Notes under the pieces: model-generated | Seen by the model: only the letters and a program-made list of their open reading frames with translations | Databases searched by the model: none | Told to the model about the DNA's origin: nothing | Origin: Nocardia macrotermitis | Lineage (GTDB): Bacteria > Actinomycetota > Actinomycetes > Mycobacteriales > Mycobacteriaceae | Assembly: GCF_009604405.1 (NCBI RefSeq) | Contig: NZ_WEGK01000018.1 | Coordinates: forward strand, 1-64,000 | Length of the DNA stretch: 64,000 nucleotides | Reading direction: 5' to 3' | Part shown: piece after piece, positions 32,337 through 39,913 of the stretch | Numbering within the stretch: the stretch's first letter is position 1 | How the letters are laid out: every line of letters begins with the position of its first letter | Made by a program: the position numbers and the translations under genes

Positions 32337-33838
32337 GCGGGTTGTACTGCGGGCGTGGCGTTTCGGTCCGGTGCGGCCGCGAGCCGGTGCACCACTATGC
32401 CGACGGCGATGGTCAGCAGCACGAAAAGCGGTGCGGCCCAGAGCATCCACCAGCTGCCGCCGTTCGGTGTGTAGACCGCGGGTCGGGGCCAGGCCAGGTT
32501 CACAGCCATCGCGATACCCCAGACCACGGCCAGCAGGTTCACCGGAATTCCCCAGCGCCCCAGGGAGAACAGGCCGTCGGGTTGCTGGACCGGGCCGCGC
32601 AGCCGCTGGAGCAGCAGCGGCACGGTGACCAGCAGATAGGCCAGGTACAGCATGACGATGCAGACGCTGGCCAGGGTCGCGAAGATCGCCGCGTTGCCGA
32701 GGTTGAGTACCAGCAGTGCGATCGCGAGCGCGCCGATCACCACCGACGGCAGCACCGGCGTGCCGAAACGGGGATGGACCGTGGCGAGCTGCCGGGCGAA
32801 CGGCAGTCGTCCGTCGCGGGCCATCGAGAACATCAGCCGCGAGCCCGCGGTCTGAATTGCCAAGGTGCACACCGAGATCGCGACGGCGACGCAGCCCAGC
32901 AGCACCTTGCCCGCCGGACTGTCCAGCGTCGCGGAGATGACGTACGCCAGCCCGTCGGTGGACAGGTTGCCGTCGGTCAGACTCGGCGCGGCCATCAGCG
33001 CACCGAACAGCATGAGCCCGCCACCGAGCGCCGAGACGGCCAGCGCGGTCAGAATCGTGCGCGGCGCGACCTGCCGGGGATTGCGGGTCTCCTCGGAAAG
33101 CTCACCGGCGGAATCGAATCCGACCATCACGTAGGCGGCCATCAACCCGGACACCAGGAATGCGGCCCAGTATCCGCCGGGCGCGGCGGTGCTGTGTTCG
33201 AGCACGACGTGCGGTCCGCGATGGGTGTGGGTCAGGAACAGCGCGATCGTGGCGAGCACCCCGACGATCTCGATCGTGACGCCGATGGTGTTGATCCGCG
33301 CCATCAGTTCGATACCCACCACATTGACCACCGTGGTCAGCACCAGCAGGATGCTGCCCAGCAGCACCGCGTTCGCCGCACCGGATTTCGAGGTCAGCGC
33401 GGTGTCGTGGCCGATGAGCTGGAACCCGCTCCAGATCGAGGGCAGCACCACCTGCAGCGCGATGGCCGCCGCGGCGGCGGTGACGATCTGCGCGATGATC
33501 ATCATCCAGCCCGCGAACCAGCCGACGAGTTCGCCCGCGAGTCGGCGCGACCACTGGTAGATGCATCCCGAAATCGGGTACCGCGCAGCGAGTTCGGCGA
33601 AGTTCAGCGCCACCAGGAACTGTCCGGCGAACACGATCGGCCAGGTCCAGAAGAAGGCCCCGCCGCCGAATCCGTAACCGAATCCGAAGAATTGGAAGAT
33701 CGTGGTGAGGATGGAGACGAAGGAGAATCCGGCCGCGAACGAGGCGTACCGGCCGAGTTTGCGGTGCAGGACGGGCTGGTAGCCGAATGCCTCGAGGTCG
33801 GCGCTGTCGGACGGTGATGCGGGCAGGGTGGTGGCCAT
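32333..33838 (-). CDS. APC-superfamily permease of the urea-carboxylase-associated type, 501 aa
   Basis: Twelve predicted helices in the amino acid-polyamine-organocation pattern. Landmarks are FSFVSILTTIFQFFGFGYGFG near the N-terminus (helix 1), NFAELAARYPISGCIYQWSR (helix 3 region), GFDSAGELSEETRNPRQVAP (the conserved acidic loop after helix 6) and AIQTAGSRLMFSMARDGRLP. It is first gene of the operon with DUF1989, carboxyltransferase and allophanate hydrolase genes, so guanidine or a urea derivative is the likely substrate. It is divergent from a TetR gene, with a 24-bp palindrome between. Confidence 0.9.
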   Translation of the reverse strand: MATTLPASPSDSADLEAFGYQPVLHRKLGRYASFAAGFSFVSILTTIFQFFGFGYGFGGGAFFWTWPIVFAGQFLVALNFAELAARYPISGCIYQWSRRLAGELVGWFAGWMMIIAQIVTAAAAAIALQVVLPSIWSGFQLIGHDTALTSKSGAANAVLLGSILLVLTTVVNVVGIELMARINTIGVTIEIVGVLATIALFLTHTHRGPHVVLEHSTAAPGGYWAAFLVSGLMAAYVMVGFDSAGELSEETRNPRQVAPRTILTALAVSALGGGLMLFGALMAAPSLTDGNLSTDGLAYVISATLDSPAGKVLLGCVAVAISVCTLAIQTAGSRLMFSMARDGRLPFARQLATVHPRFGTPVLPSVVIGALAIALLVLNLGNAAIFATLASVCIVMLYLAYLLVTVPLLLQRLRGPVQQPDGLFSLGRWGIPVNLLAVVWGIAMAVNLAWPRPAVYTPNGGSWWMLWAAPLFVLLTIAVGIVVHRLAAAPDRNATPAVQPA

Positions 33839-33959
33839 GGGCGGAATCCTTCGGCGTCGCGGCCAATATCTATCGACTGATAGTTTTCCGAGTCCGATGA
33901 CCTGATCGGTGACGCCGATGTATCCGGTTCGCTACCGTCGGTAACTTTTGTGTTGCCTG

Positions 33960-33983
33960 GATTTCTGTCAAATGACAGAAATC
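33960..33983. promoter_or_regulatory. 24-bp TetR-type operator
   Basis: GATTTCTGTCA (33960-33970) and TGACAGAAATC (33973-33983) are perfect 11-base arms around AA. It is located 120 bases from the permease start and about 57 bases before the TetR start. It is the only strong dyad in the divergent region, so it is the probable site of the adjacent TetR protein. Confidence 0.75.
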
Positions 33984-34039
33984 TCTCCGCCCAGGTGACG
34001 GGCCTGCGAGCGGGTCGATGGTTCAGAATGAGAGGTGTG

Positions 34040-34714
34040 ATGCAACCCGGACCCGGCCGCCCCCGCCTCGAGGCCCGGCGTCGCCGCGGCTCGACACCGC
34101 GCGCGGAAATCCTGGACGCCGCCGCCGAACTGTTCACCACGCGCGGGTACGCGAGTACCTCGACCCGGGCCATCGCCGACGCGGTCGGCATCCGGCAGGC
34201 CTCGCTCTACCACCATTTCGGGGCGAAGGACGACATCCTGGACGCACTGCTGTCCGAAACGATCTCCGCCCCACTGGATCTTGTCGCGCAGCTGGATGTC
34301 ACGGACGAGCCGCCGCAGGTGCGGCTCTACGCGCTGGCCTGGTTCGACGTGCGGCAATTGTGTGCGGCGCGTTGGAATCTCGGCGCGCTGTATCTCCTGC
34401 CGGAACTGCGTTCGGAACGTTTCGAGGAGTTCCGGTTGCGGCGCGCGCAACTGCGGCAGCGGTACGAGCAACTCGCCGCCGAGGTGGCCACGGATGCCGC
34501 GGAGGATGCGCACACACTGCCGTTTCGCCTGGTGGAGAGCGTGATCAACATTCGATCCGATCAGGGTTCGGCACCCGATGAAGCGGATCATCTGATCCCC
34601 GACGCCGTCTTGCACATGCTCGGGTGGCACGGTGATCCCGCCTCGGTCCGGGGCGCCGCCGCGGATCTGCTGGATCGCCTGGCTGAGGATTCGTACCAGG
34701 TGGGTACGGTGTGA
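34040..34714 (+). CDS. TetR-family regulator of the guanidine/urea-type operon, 224 aa
   Basis: Helix-turn-helix at about residues 30-70 (TPRAEILDAAAELFTTRGYA, STRAIADAVGIRQASLYHHF), then a ligand domain of about 150 residues. ATG 34040 follows GAGAGG; starts further upstream would lie within or beside the operator. It is divergent from the permease operon with a perfect palindrome between, so it most likely represses that operon until substrate or product binds. It is convergent with the CobW gene. Confidence 0.88.
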   Translation: MQPGPGRPRLEARRRRGSTPRAEILDAAAELFTTRGYASTSTRAIADAVGIRQASLYHHFGAKDDILDALLSETISAPLDLVAQLDVTDEPPQVRLYALAWFDVRQLCAARWNLGALYLLPELRSERFEEFRLRRAQLRQRYEQLAAEVATDAAEDAHTLPFRLVESVINIRSDQGSAPDEADHLIPDAVLHMLGWHGDPASVRGAAADLLDRLAEDSYQVGTV

Positions 34715-34733
34715 GCAACCGATTGATGTCGGC

Positions 34734-35843
34734 CTATGGAACGCTGATATCTCTTGTGGCACTGTCGGTTTCGGCCTGCAAGATCTCCGCGTGGGAATCG
34801 GATTCGGTACCGCCGAGTTCCTGCGGGACGTGCCGCCAGACCCCGAGCAATGCCTGTTCGTCCAGCGGTTCGGGGCCGTCGTGCACGGTGTCCTGTAGTG
34901 CCGCCGTGGTCGCGACGACGTCCAGGCCCGATCCGATCAGGACGAGATCGGTGCGCCGGGACTCGCCGCGCGACCACACCGCCGACTCGAACACCAGATG
35001 CCGTCCGACCATGTGCAGCAGGAACTTTCGGCGATCATCCGCGACCCCGAATGCGACGAAACCCTTGGCGCGGAACAACCCGGCCGGTGGATCCTCCAGC
35101 AGCGCCACCAACTTGCGCGGATCGAGATCGGTTGTGCTGGTGAACGATACGCTCTGATAGTCGTCGTGCAGATGCCGATGATCGACGGTGTGGTCGTGGT
35201 CGTCGTGCAGCAGTTCGTCGAAGCTGAGCTGTTCGGCCACGGTCGGTTCGGCCCGTTCGGGCGGGTCGAACAGCAGCGCGGGATCGATCCGGCCGTGCGT
35301 GGTCGCGTGCACCGGGACGCCCCGCACCAGCTCGCCGAGCTCGTCGCGCAGTCGTGCGAGCGCCGCGGCCGGGACCCGATCGGCCTTGTTCAGCACGACC
35401 AGATCCGCCAGTCGCAGATGGGACGCCAGTTCCGGATGCCGGTCGCGACTGTCCGGGAAATGCTCCGCGTCCACGAGCTCGACCAGCCCGCCGTACCGGA
35501 TGCGCGGATTGTCGCTGGTGGCCACCATGCGGATCAGATTGCGCGGTTCGGCCAACCCGCTGGCCTCCACCACGATCACATCGACGCGATTGCTCTGGGC
35601 CAGCCGGGTGAACATCTCGTCCAGCTCGCCGATATCCACCGCGCAGCACACGCAGCCGTTGCCCAGCGACACCATCGCGTCGACCTGCCCGGCCACCAGC
35701 ATCGCGTCGATGTTCACCGCACCGAAGTCGTTGACCACCACCCCGATTCGCGCCTGGCGCTGCCGCAGCAGGTGATTCAGCAGCGTCGTCTTTCCGGCCC
35801 CGAGAAATCCGGCCACAATCAATACAGGGATGCGCCGACTCAC
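34734..35843 (-). CDS. CobW/G3E-family GTPase, metallochaperone type, 369 aa
   Basis: P-loop GFLGAGKTTLLNHLL, metal-binding GNGCVCC (CxCC motif), Walker B VIVVEASGLAEP and guanine-specificity NKAD are all intact. A histidine-rich insertion (HDDHDHTVDHRHLHDD) precedes the CobW C-terminal domain (about 225-330). These proteins deliver Zn2+ or another metal to client enzymes. No Zur box was seen upstream. The neighbouring DUF1989 enzymes are metal proteins and could be clients, but the genes are convergent and not co-transcribed. Confidence 0.9.
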   Translation of the reverse strand: MSRRIPVLIVAGFLGAGKTTLLNHLLRQRQARIGVVVNDFGAVNIDAMLVAGQVDAMVSLGNGCVCCAVDIGELDEMFTRLAQSNRVDVIVVEASGLAEPRNLIRMVATSDNPRIRYGGLVELVDAEHFPDSRDRHPELASHLRLADLVVLNKADRVPAAALARLRDELGELVRGVPVHATTHGRIDPALLFDPPERAEPTVAEQLSFDELLHDDHDHTVDHRHLHDDYQSVSFTSTTDLDPRKLVALLEDPPAGLFRAKGFVAFGVADDRRKFLLHMVGRHLVFESAVWSRGESRRTDLVLIGSGLDVVATTAALQDTVHDGPEPLDEQALLGVWRHVPQELGGTESDSHAEILQAETDSATRDISVP

Positions 35844-35920
35844 GCGCCCACCCTACCGACCTGCCTCCGCCCGCCGAGCGCGCACAGTCTCGTCCGGCAC
35901 GCACGAACTCGAAGCCGTGC

Positions 35921-36028
35921 GCGTACCAGAGTCTCGGTGTTGTCTGCGTACCAGAATCCCTGTACCGGGCCTGCGCACCGGAGTCCGAGCGCAACGCCGC
36001 ATCTCACCGGCGTGCGCGCACCGGAATC
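35921..36028. repeat. Four degenerate 13-bp direct repeats
   Basis: GCGTACCAGAGTC (35921), GCGTACCAGAATC (35946), GCGCACCGGAGTC (35973) and GCGCACCGGAATC (36016) fit GCGYACCRGARTC. Starts are 25, 27 and 43 bases apart. The last copy lies within the 3' end of the RsbT-like gene, so the others may be decayed duplications of that gene end. Confidence 0.5.
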
Positions 36029-36477
36029 CACTTCCACATCTCGACCAGCGTGCCGTGGCCGAGTTCGGATTCGAGCACCAGCCCGTCCATCAACCGCCGC
36101 GCACCGGGCAGCCCCAAGCCGAGCCGACGGCCCGAACCACCCGCATGCTCGAGCGCGGCGGCCGTATCCGGGATGCCGGGACCCTGATCCTGCGCATGCA
36201 CCACCAGCGCGCGGCGACCCTGCACGTCGGCGATGGTCAGGCGGACCTCGCCGTGTCCGGCGTAGCTGATGATGTTGCGGGCGACCTCGGAGATGGCGGT
36301 GGAGATCATGGTGACGTCGGTCGGGGAGAAACCGAGCCCGATGGCGCAGTCGCGCCCGGCCTGACGCGCGGTGGCGATATCGGCCGCCGCCGCGATGGGG
36401 ATGGTGAGCGTGCCGCTCGGCCCGGGGAATAGGACGAATTGGGCCGCTGCGGCGGCGGAGCGGGCAGCGGTCGGCAC
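36004..36477 (-). CDS. RsbT-like anti-sigma-pathway serine kinase, 157 aa
   Basis: GHKL ATPase fold of the RsbT switch-kinase type. The N box is ISTAISEVARNIISYAG, followed by DQGPGIPD and the glycine box GLGLPGARRLMDGLVLES, ending TLVEMWKW, which fits RsbT better than RsbW. In stressosome pathways RsbT phosphorylates RsbR/RsbS and activates a phosphatase. None of those partners is adjacent. GTG 36477 has AGGAAGAG upstream; the frame is open far upstream but without domain similarity. Confidence 0.8.
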   Translation of the reverse strand: MPTAARSAAAAAQFVLFPGPSGTLTIPIAAAADIATARQAGRDCAIGLGFSPTDVTMISTAISEVARNIISYAGHGEVRLTIADVQGRRALVVHAQDQGPGIPDTAAALEHAGGSGRRLGLGLPGARRLMDGLVLESELGHGTLVEMWKWIPVRARR

Positions 36478-36800
36478 GGATGCTCTTCCTGGAGGCGCGG
36501 ACTCCCACCAGTGCACGCTGCGCCCCTTTCTCGATCCACCCGCGCGGCCGGGCGATCCGATCCTCTCCCGGACCCGCCACCTGCGGGTTGGGAACGCACA
36601 TGCCCCCTGGATCCACCGACGGCGAATCACCGAATCCACCCGAGGGGCACTCGACAGTAACCGCTGTCGACCGTGCCGGACAGGAATACCGCATATGCGC
36701 CGAAGTCCGACACACCAATTCTGCCCCTTTGCCGTGCGGACCTCAATGTGGTGTGCGTGCCGGACCGCGCGGCCGGTTCGCGTCGCCCCGCGCGTCGCGC
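36478..36800. other. Intergenic region
   Basis: About 320 bases between the RsbT-like gene and the end of the F420 oxidoreductase gene, both on the minus strand. No coding sequence, RNA or convincing hairpin was recognised. It should contain the promoter of the RsbT-like gene, which I could not place. Confidence 0.4.
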
Positions 36801-37703
36801 TCACATCGCGTGAATCTCGGGCAGTACCGCGGCCACTCCGGCCAGGCGTTTGTCGTCCCACGGGCCCTGCGGGGCGAGCAGCACGTGGTCGATGCCCAGG
36901 GCCGCCAGTTCGCGCATGTGCGCCACGAAGTGCCGCTCGTCACTCGGGTCCAGGTGGGTGCCGATCGTCTTCTCGATCTCGTCGAAATCGCGTCCGGCCT
37001 CGTCGCAGTGCGCGCGCAGCACGTCGAGCTTGTGGGTGATGTCGTCGGCGTAGCCCGCGCCGGGCATGTCGAACAGGCTGCACGCGTCGCCGTAGCGGGC
37101 GACCAGGCGGAGTGTCTTGCGTTCGCCGCTGCCCGCGATCAGGATCGGCGGGTGCGGGCGCTGCACCGAATTCGGTGAGTTGAGTGGGCGGGTCAGCTCG
37201 TAATGCGTTCCGCGGAACGGTGTTTCGTCACCCTCCCACATGCGGTGCGCGATCCGGAGGGTCTCCTCGAGCATTTCGTATCGTTGGCTCAGCGAGGGGA
37301 ACGGGATACCCAGACCGTCGGTTTCGAAGATTCCCTCGAGTTTCGCGGGGTCGATCGCGGCGCCCGCGCCGATGCCGAAATACGTTCTGCCACCGCTGAG
37401 TACGTCGAGGGTGGTGAGCGATTTGAGCAGGATGCCCGGGTGGCGGTAGGCCACCGAGGTGACCAGGGTGCCGAGTTTGATGCGCCGGGTGATACCGGCC
37501 AGAAAGCCCAGTGCCGCATAGGCTTCCAGCATCGGGGATTCCGGCGGCAGCCCGGACAGGCGGATCTGGAAGAAGTGGTCCATCACCCACAGGCTGTCGA
37601 ATCCGGATTCGTCGGCCTGCTGCGCGAGGTCGGTGACGGTGGGGCCGAGTCGGTCGGTGGGGACTGGCCAGGAGAAGTCGGTGATGCCGATGCCAAGTTT
37701 CAT
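36801..37703 (-). CDS. LLM-class F420-dependent oxidoreductase, 300 aa
   Basis: Luciferase-like TIM barrel: GIGITDFSWPVPTDRLGPTV, LWVMDHFFQIRLSGL, GILLKSLTTLDVLSGGRTYF and RPHPPILIAGSGERKTLRLV are family landmarks. It is related to the protein at 9654-10517 but clearly divergent. ATG 37703 has GAAGGA upstream. It is divergent from a MarR gene with two matching 18-bp palindromes between, so probably induced by a MarR ligand. The substrate is unknown. Confidence 0.9.
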   Translation of the reverse strand: MKLGIGITDFSWPVPTDRLGPTVTDLAQQADESGFDSLWVMDHFFQIRLSGLPPESPMLEAYAALGFLAGITRRIKLGTLVTSVAYRHPGILLKSLTTLDVLSGGRTYFGIGAGAAIDPAKLEGIFETDGLGIPFPSLSQRYEMLEETLRIAHRMWEGDETPFRGTHYELTRPLNSPNSVQRPHPPILIAGSGERKTLRLVARYGDACSLFDMPGAGYADDITHKLDVLRAHCDEAGRDFDEIEKTIGTHLDPSDERHFVAHMRELAALGIDHVLLAPQGPWDDKRLAGVAAVLPEIHAM

Positions 37704-37722
37704 CGCGGTCCTTCGAGTTTAG

Positions 37723-37763
37723 TCGTTAGCCGGGTAACGACCATATCGTGAGTCGGCTAACGA
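37723..37763. promoter_or_regulatory. Two 18-bp MarR-type operators in tandem
   Basis: TCGTTAGCCGGGTAACGA (37723-37740) and TCGTGAGTCGGCTAACGA (37746-37763) share the pattern TCGTTAGnCGGnTAACGA with 5 bases between. Centres are 23 bp apart. They fill the space between the divergent oxidoreductase and marR starts. Confidence 0.75.
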
Positions 37764-37789
37764 ACTCAATACCCTACGCTGAACGCATC

Positions 37790-38242
37790 ATGACCACCGC
37801 CGACGCCGAAGACTTCCTCACCGTGTACTGGTCCACCAAGCGCGCGGTGACCTTGGCCGCGTCGGCGGCGTACGCGCGGCACGGCGTCTACGAGGGGCAG
37901 CAGTTCATCCTGCGTAGCCTTTGGGCGGAGGACGGGCTGACGCCGGGGGAGGTGGCCAAACGGCTCGGGCTGTCGACCCCGACGATCACCCGGGCCGCGA
38001 CCCGGATGGCGGCCGCCGGTCTGTTGCGCCGCGAGCCGCATCCCACCGATCGGCGACTGGTCAGGCTGTATCTGACCGAGCGCGGGCGGGACCTCGAGGT
38101 CACCATCGAGGACGAGATGGCCGGTCTCACCGATCGGGCGCTGGCCGGATTCGAGGACGCCGAACGGGTGGCCGTGGTGCGGGCGTTGGACCGGATCCGG
38201 AGCAACCTCGCGCGCGAGACATCGGACTCACCCGAGGACTGA
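37790..38242 (+). CDS. MarR-family transcriptional regulator, 150 aa
   Basis: Winged helix at about residues 40-105 (GLTPGEVAKRLGLSTPTITR, AAGLLRREPHPTDRRLVRLY). ATG 37790 is used because the earlier GTG 37748 lies inside the second operator. A TACGCT -10-like box ends 9 bases before the ATG, so the transcript may be nearly leaderless. It is expected to repress itself and the divergent F420 oxidoreductase. Confidence 0.87.
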   Translation: MTTADAEDFLTVYWSTKRAVTLAASAAYARHGVYEGQQFILRSLWAEDGLTPGEVAKRLGLSTPTITRAATRMAAAGLLRREPHPTDRRLVRLYLTERGRDLEVTIEDEMAGLTDRALAGFEDAERVAVVRALDRIRSNLARETSDSPED

Positions 38243-38301
38243 GCGCGAATTCCGTTCGGCCGCAAGGGGCGAAGCGCTTCGACCCCCGGCAACCGTCCCG
38301 C

Positions 38302-38736
38302 TCAGCCGCAGGCGTTGACCCATTCGGACAGGCCGTCGGCGAACAGTTGACGCTTCCAGATCGGAACCTCGTGCTTGATCCGGTCCACCAGATCGGCGCA
38401 GGTGGTGAACGCCTCCGCGCGATGGGCCGAGGCGACCGCGACGACGATCGCCGCATCGCCGATACCCAGCGCGCCGATGCGGTGCGCCGCGGCCACCGGT
38501 AATCCGGTCGAGGTCGCGATCTCGGCGCAGATGCGGTGCAGGAACTTCTCGGCGTCCGGATGAGCGGAATACTCGAGAGACGAAACCGACTGTCCGCCAT
38601 CATGATTGCGCACCTTGCCGGTGAACACCACGACCGCGCCGTACTCGGGTCCGGTCACCGCCTGCTCCACCGCCTCGGGGGAGAGCGGCCGATCGCTGAT
38701 CGTGGCGAGGCGGACGGCGGGTTGCAGATCAGTCAT
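38302..38736 (-). CDS. moaE: Molybdopterin synthase catalytic subunit MoaE, 144 aa
   Basis: Transfers sulfur from thiocarboxylated MoaD to cyclic pyranopterin monophosphate. Motifs VVVFTGKVRNHDGG, LEYSAHPDAEKFLHRI, AAAHRIGALGIGDAAIVVAV, SAHRAEAF and the catalytic-lysine region RIKHEVPIWKRQ are all present. It overlaps moaCB by 8 bases and is the last gene of a three-gene minus-strand operon. Confidence 0.96.
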   Translation of the reverse strand: MTDLQPAVRLATISDRPLSPEAVEQAVTGPEYGAVVVFTGKVRNHDGGQSVSSLEYSAHPDAEKFLHRICAEIATSTGLPVAAAHRIGALGIGDAAIVVAVASAHRAEAFTTCADLVDRIKHEVPIWKRQLFADGLSEWVNACG

Positions 38737-39913
38737 GGCTGCCTCCTCCGGCGACCTGGGCGAGTAGATGATCCAGTAGCGGTTCGAGCACGCTGATGCC
38801 GTCGCGCACTCCGCCCGGTGAACCCGGCAGATTGATCAGTACGGTGCGTCCGGCCAGCCCGGCGATGCCCCGGCTCAACGCGGCCAGCGGGAAGGTCGCG
38901 GTGCCTTTCATGCGGATCTGCTCGGCTACTCCGGGGAGTTCGCGATTCAGGATTGCGCGCGTCGCCTCGGGGGTCGCGTCGGTCGGGGAAGCTCCCGTGC
39001 CGCCCGTGGTGATCACCAGACCCGGACGGGTGCTCAGCGCGTCGGTCAGTCCGGCCGCGATGTCGGCGTCCGCGTACACCAGCGGGCCGCGCACCGAGAA
39101 GCCGAGTCCCGCAAGCCAATCCCGTAACACCGGACCGGTCTTGTCGATTCGTGTCCCCGCTGCCGCTCCGGTCGAGGCCACGATGACCACCGCTGTCCGT
39201 GATCCGGTCGGTTCGGGGATGGCTATGTTTTGTTCGGAACCCGTTGTGTGCGTGCCGGATTCGATCGAGTTCCCGGACTGCTCCACCTGTGCTGTGAGCG
39301 GGTGAGATCCGGTATGTCGATGCGCGTGCGTGATCTCACGCCGCGTCGGGAGGGATGCTGTGGAATCTGCTGATGCCGCGGGTGTGCCGGAATTCGGATC
39401 GCCCGGACGATGTGGCGCGGCTGCCTCGGTGTTTGCTCCCGGACGTGCCCAATGTCCGCGCTTCCCACCGTCTTTCGTGAGCAACCGGACATTGTTCAGG
39501 ACCGCGGCGGGATCGACGGCCTTGACCATGTCGTGCAGGGTCAGCCCGGCGACGGCCACGGCGGTGAGGGCCTCCATCTCGACGCCGGTGGGGCCGGTGG
39601 TCTTGGCCGTGGCCTCGATGGTGATGGCGTCGGTGGTGAAATCGAAGCGGACATCCACCTTGGTCAGGGCCAGCTGGTGGCACAGGGGGATGAGTTCGGA
39701 GGTTTTCTTCGCACCGGAGATACCTGCCAGGCGAGCGGTGGACAGCACGTCGGCCTTGGGCATGTCGTCGGCGCGGACCAGTGCGATCACCTCGGCGGTG
39801 GTGCGCAATTCGCCTGCGGCGACGGCGATTCGGGCGGTGTCGGCCTTGGCGCTGACGTCGACCATGCGCGCGCGGCCCTCTGAATCGACGTGTGAGAGTT
39901 CGTGTTCGCTCAC
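38729..39913 (-). CDS. moaCB: Fused MoaC-MoaB/MogA molybdenum cofactor protein, 394 aa
   Basis: The N-terminal half (about 1-160) is MoaC, which forms cyclic pyranopterin monophosphate: SHVDSEGRARMVDVSAK, IPLCHQLALTKVDV, GPTGVEMEALTAVAVAGLTL, DPAAVLNNVRLLTKDGGKRG. A low-complexity linker of about 75 residues follows. The C-terminal half (about 235-394) is MoaB/MogA, which adenylylates molybdopterin: VVIVASTGAAAGTRIDKTGP, VITTGGTGASPTDATPEATR, LINLPGSPGGVRDGI. Such fusions are known in actinobacteria. The start overlaps the moeA stop as ATGA. Confidence 0.95.
   Translation of the reverse strand: MSEHELSHVDSEGRARMVDVSAKADTARIAVAAGELRTTAEVIALVRADDMPKADVLSTARLAGISGAKKTSELIPLCHQLALTKVDVRFDFTTDAITIEATAKTTGPTGVEMEALTAVAVAGLTLHDMVKAVDPAAVLNNVRLLTKDGGKRGHWARPGANTEAAAPHRPGDPNSGTPAASADSTASLPTRREITHAHRHTGSHPLTAQVEQSGNSIESGTHTTGSEQNIAIPEPTGSRTAVVIVASTGAAAGTRIDKTGPVLRDWLAGLGFSVRGPLVYADADIAAGLTDALSTRPGLVITTGGTGASPTDATPEATRAILNRELPGVAEQIRMKGTATFPLAALSRGIAGLAGRTVLINLPGSPGGVRDGISVLEPLLDHLLAQVAGGGSHD

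Noticed and set aside
32342..33817. 491-codon plus-strand frame opposite the APC permease
   Set aside because: Shadow frame; the permease has all family landmarks and correct operon overlaps.
33839..34039. Guanidine riboswitch upstream of the permease
   Set aside because: No ykkC-like conserved cores were found; only the TetR-type dyad is visible.
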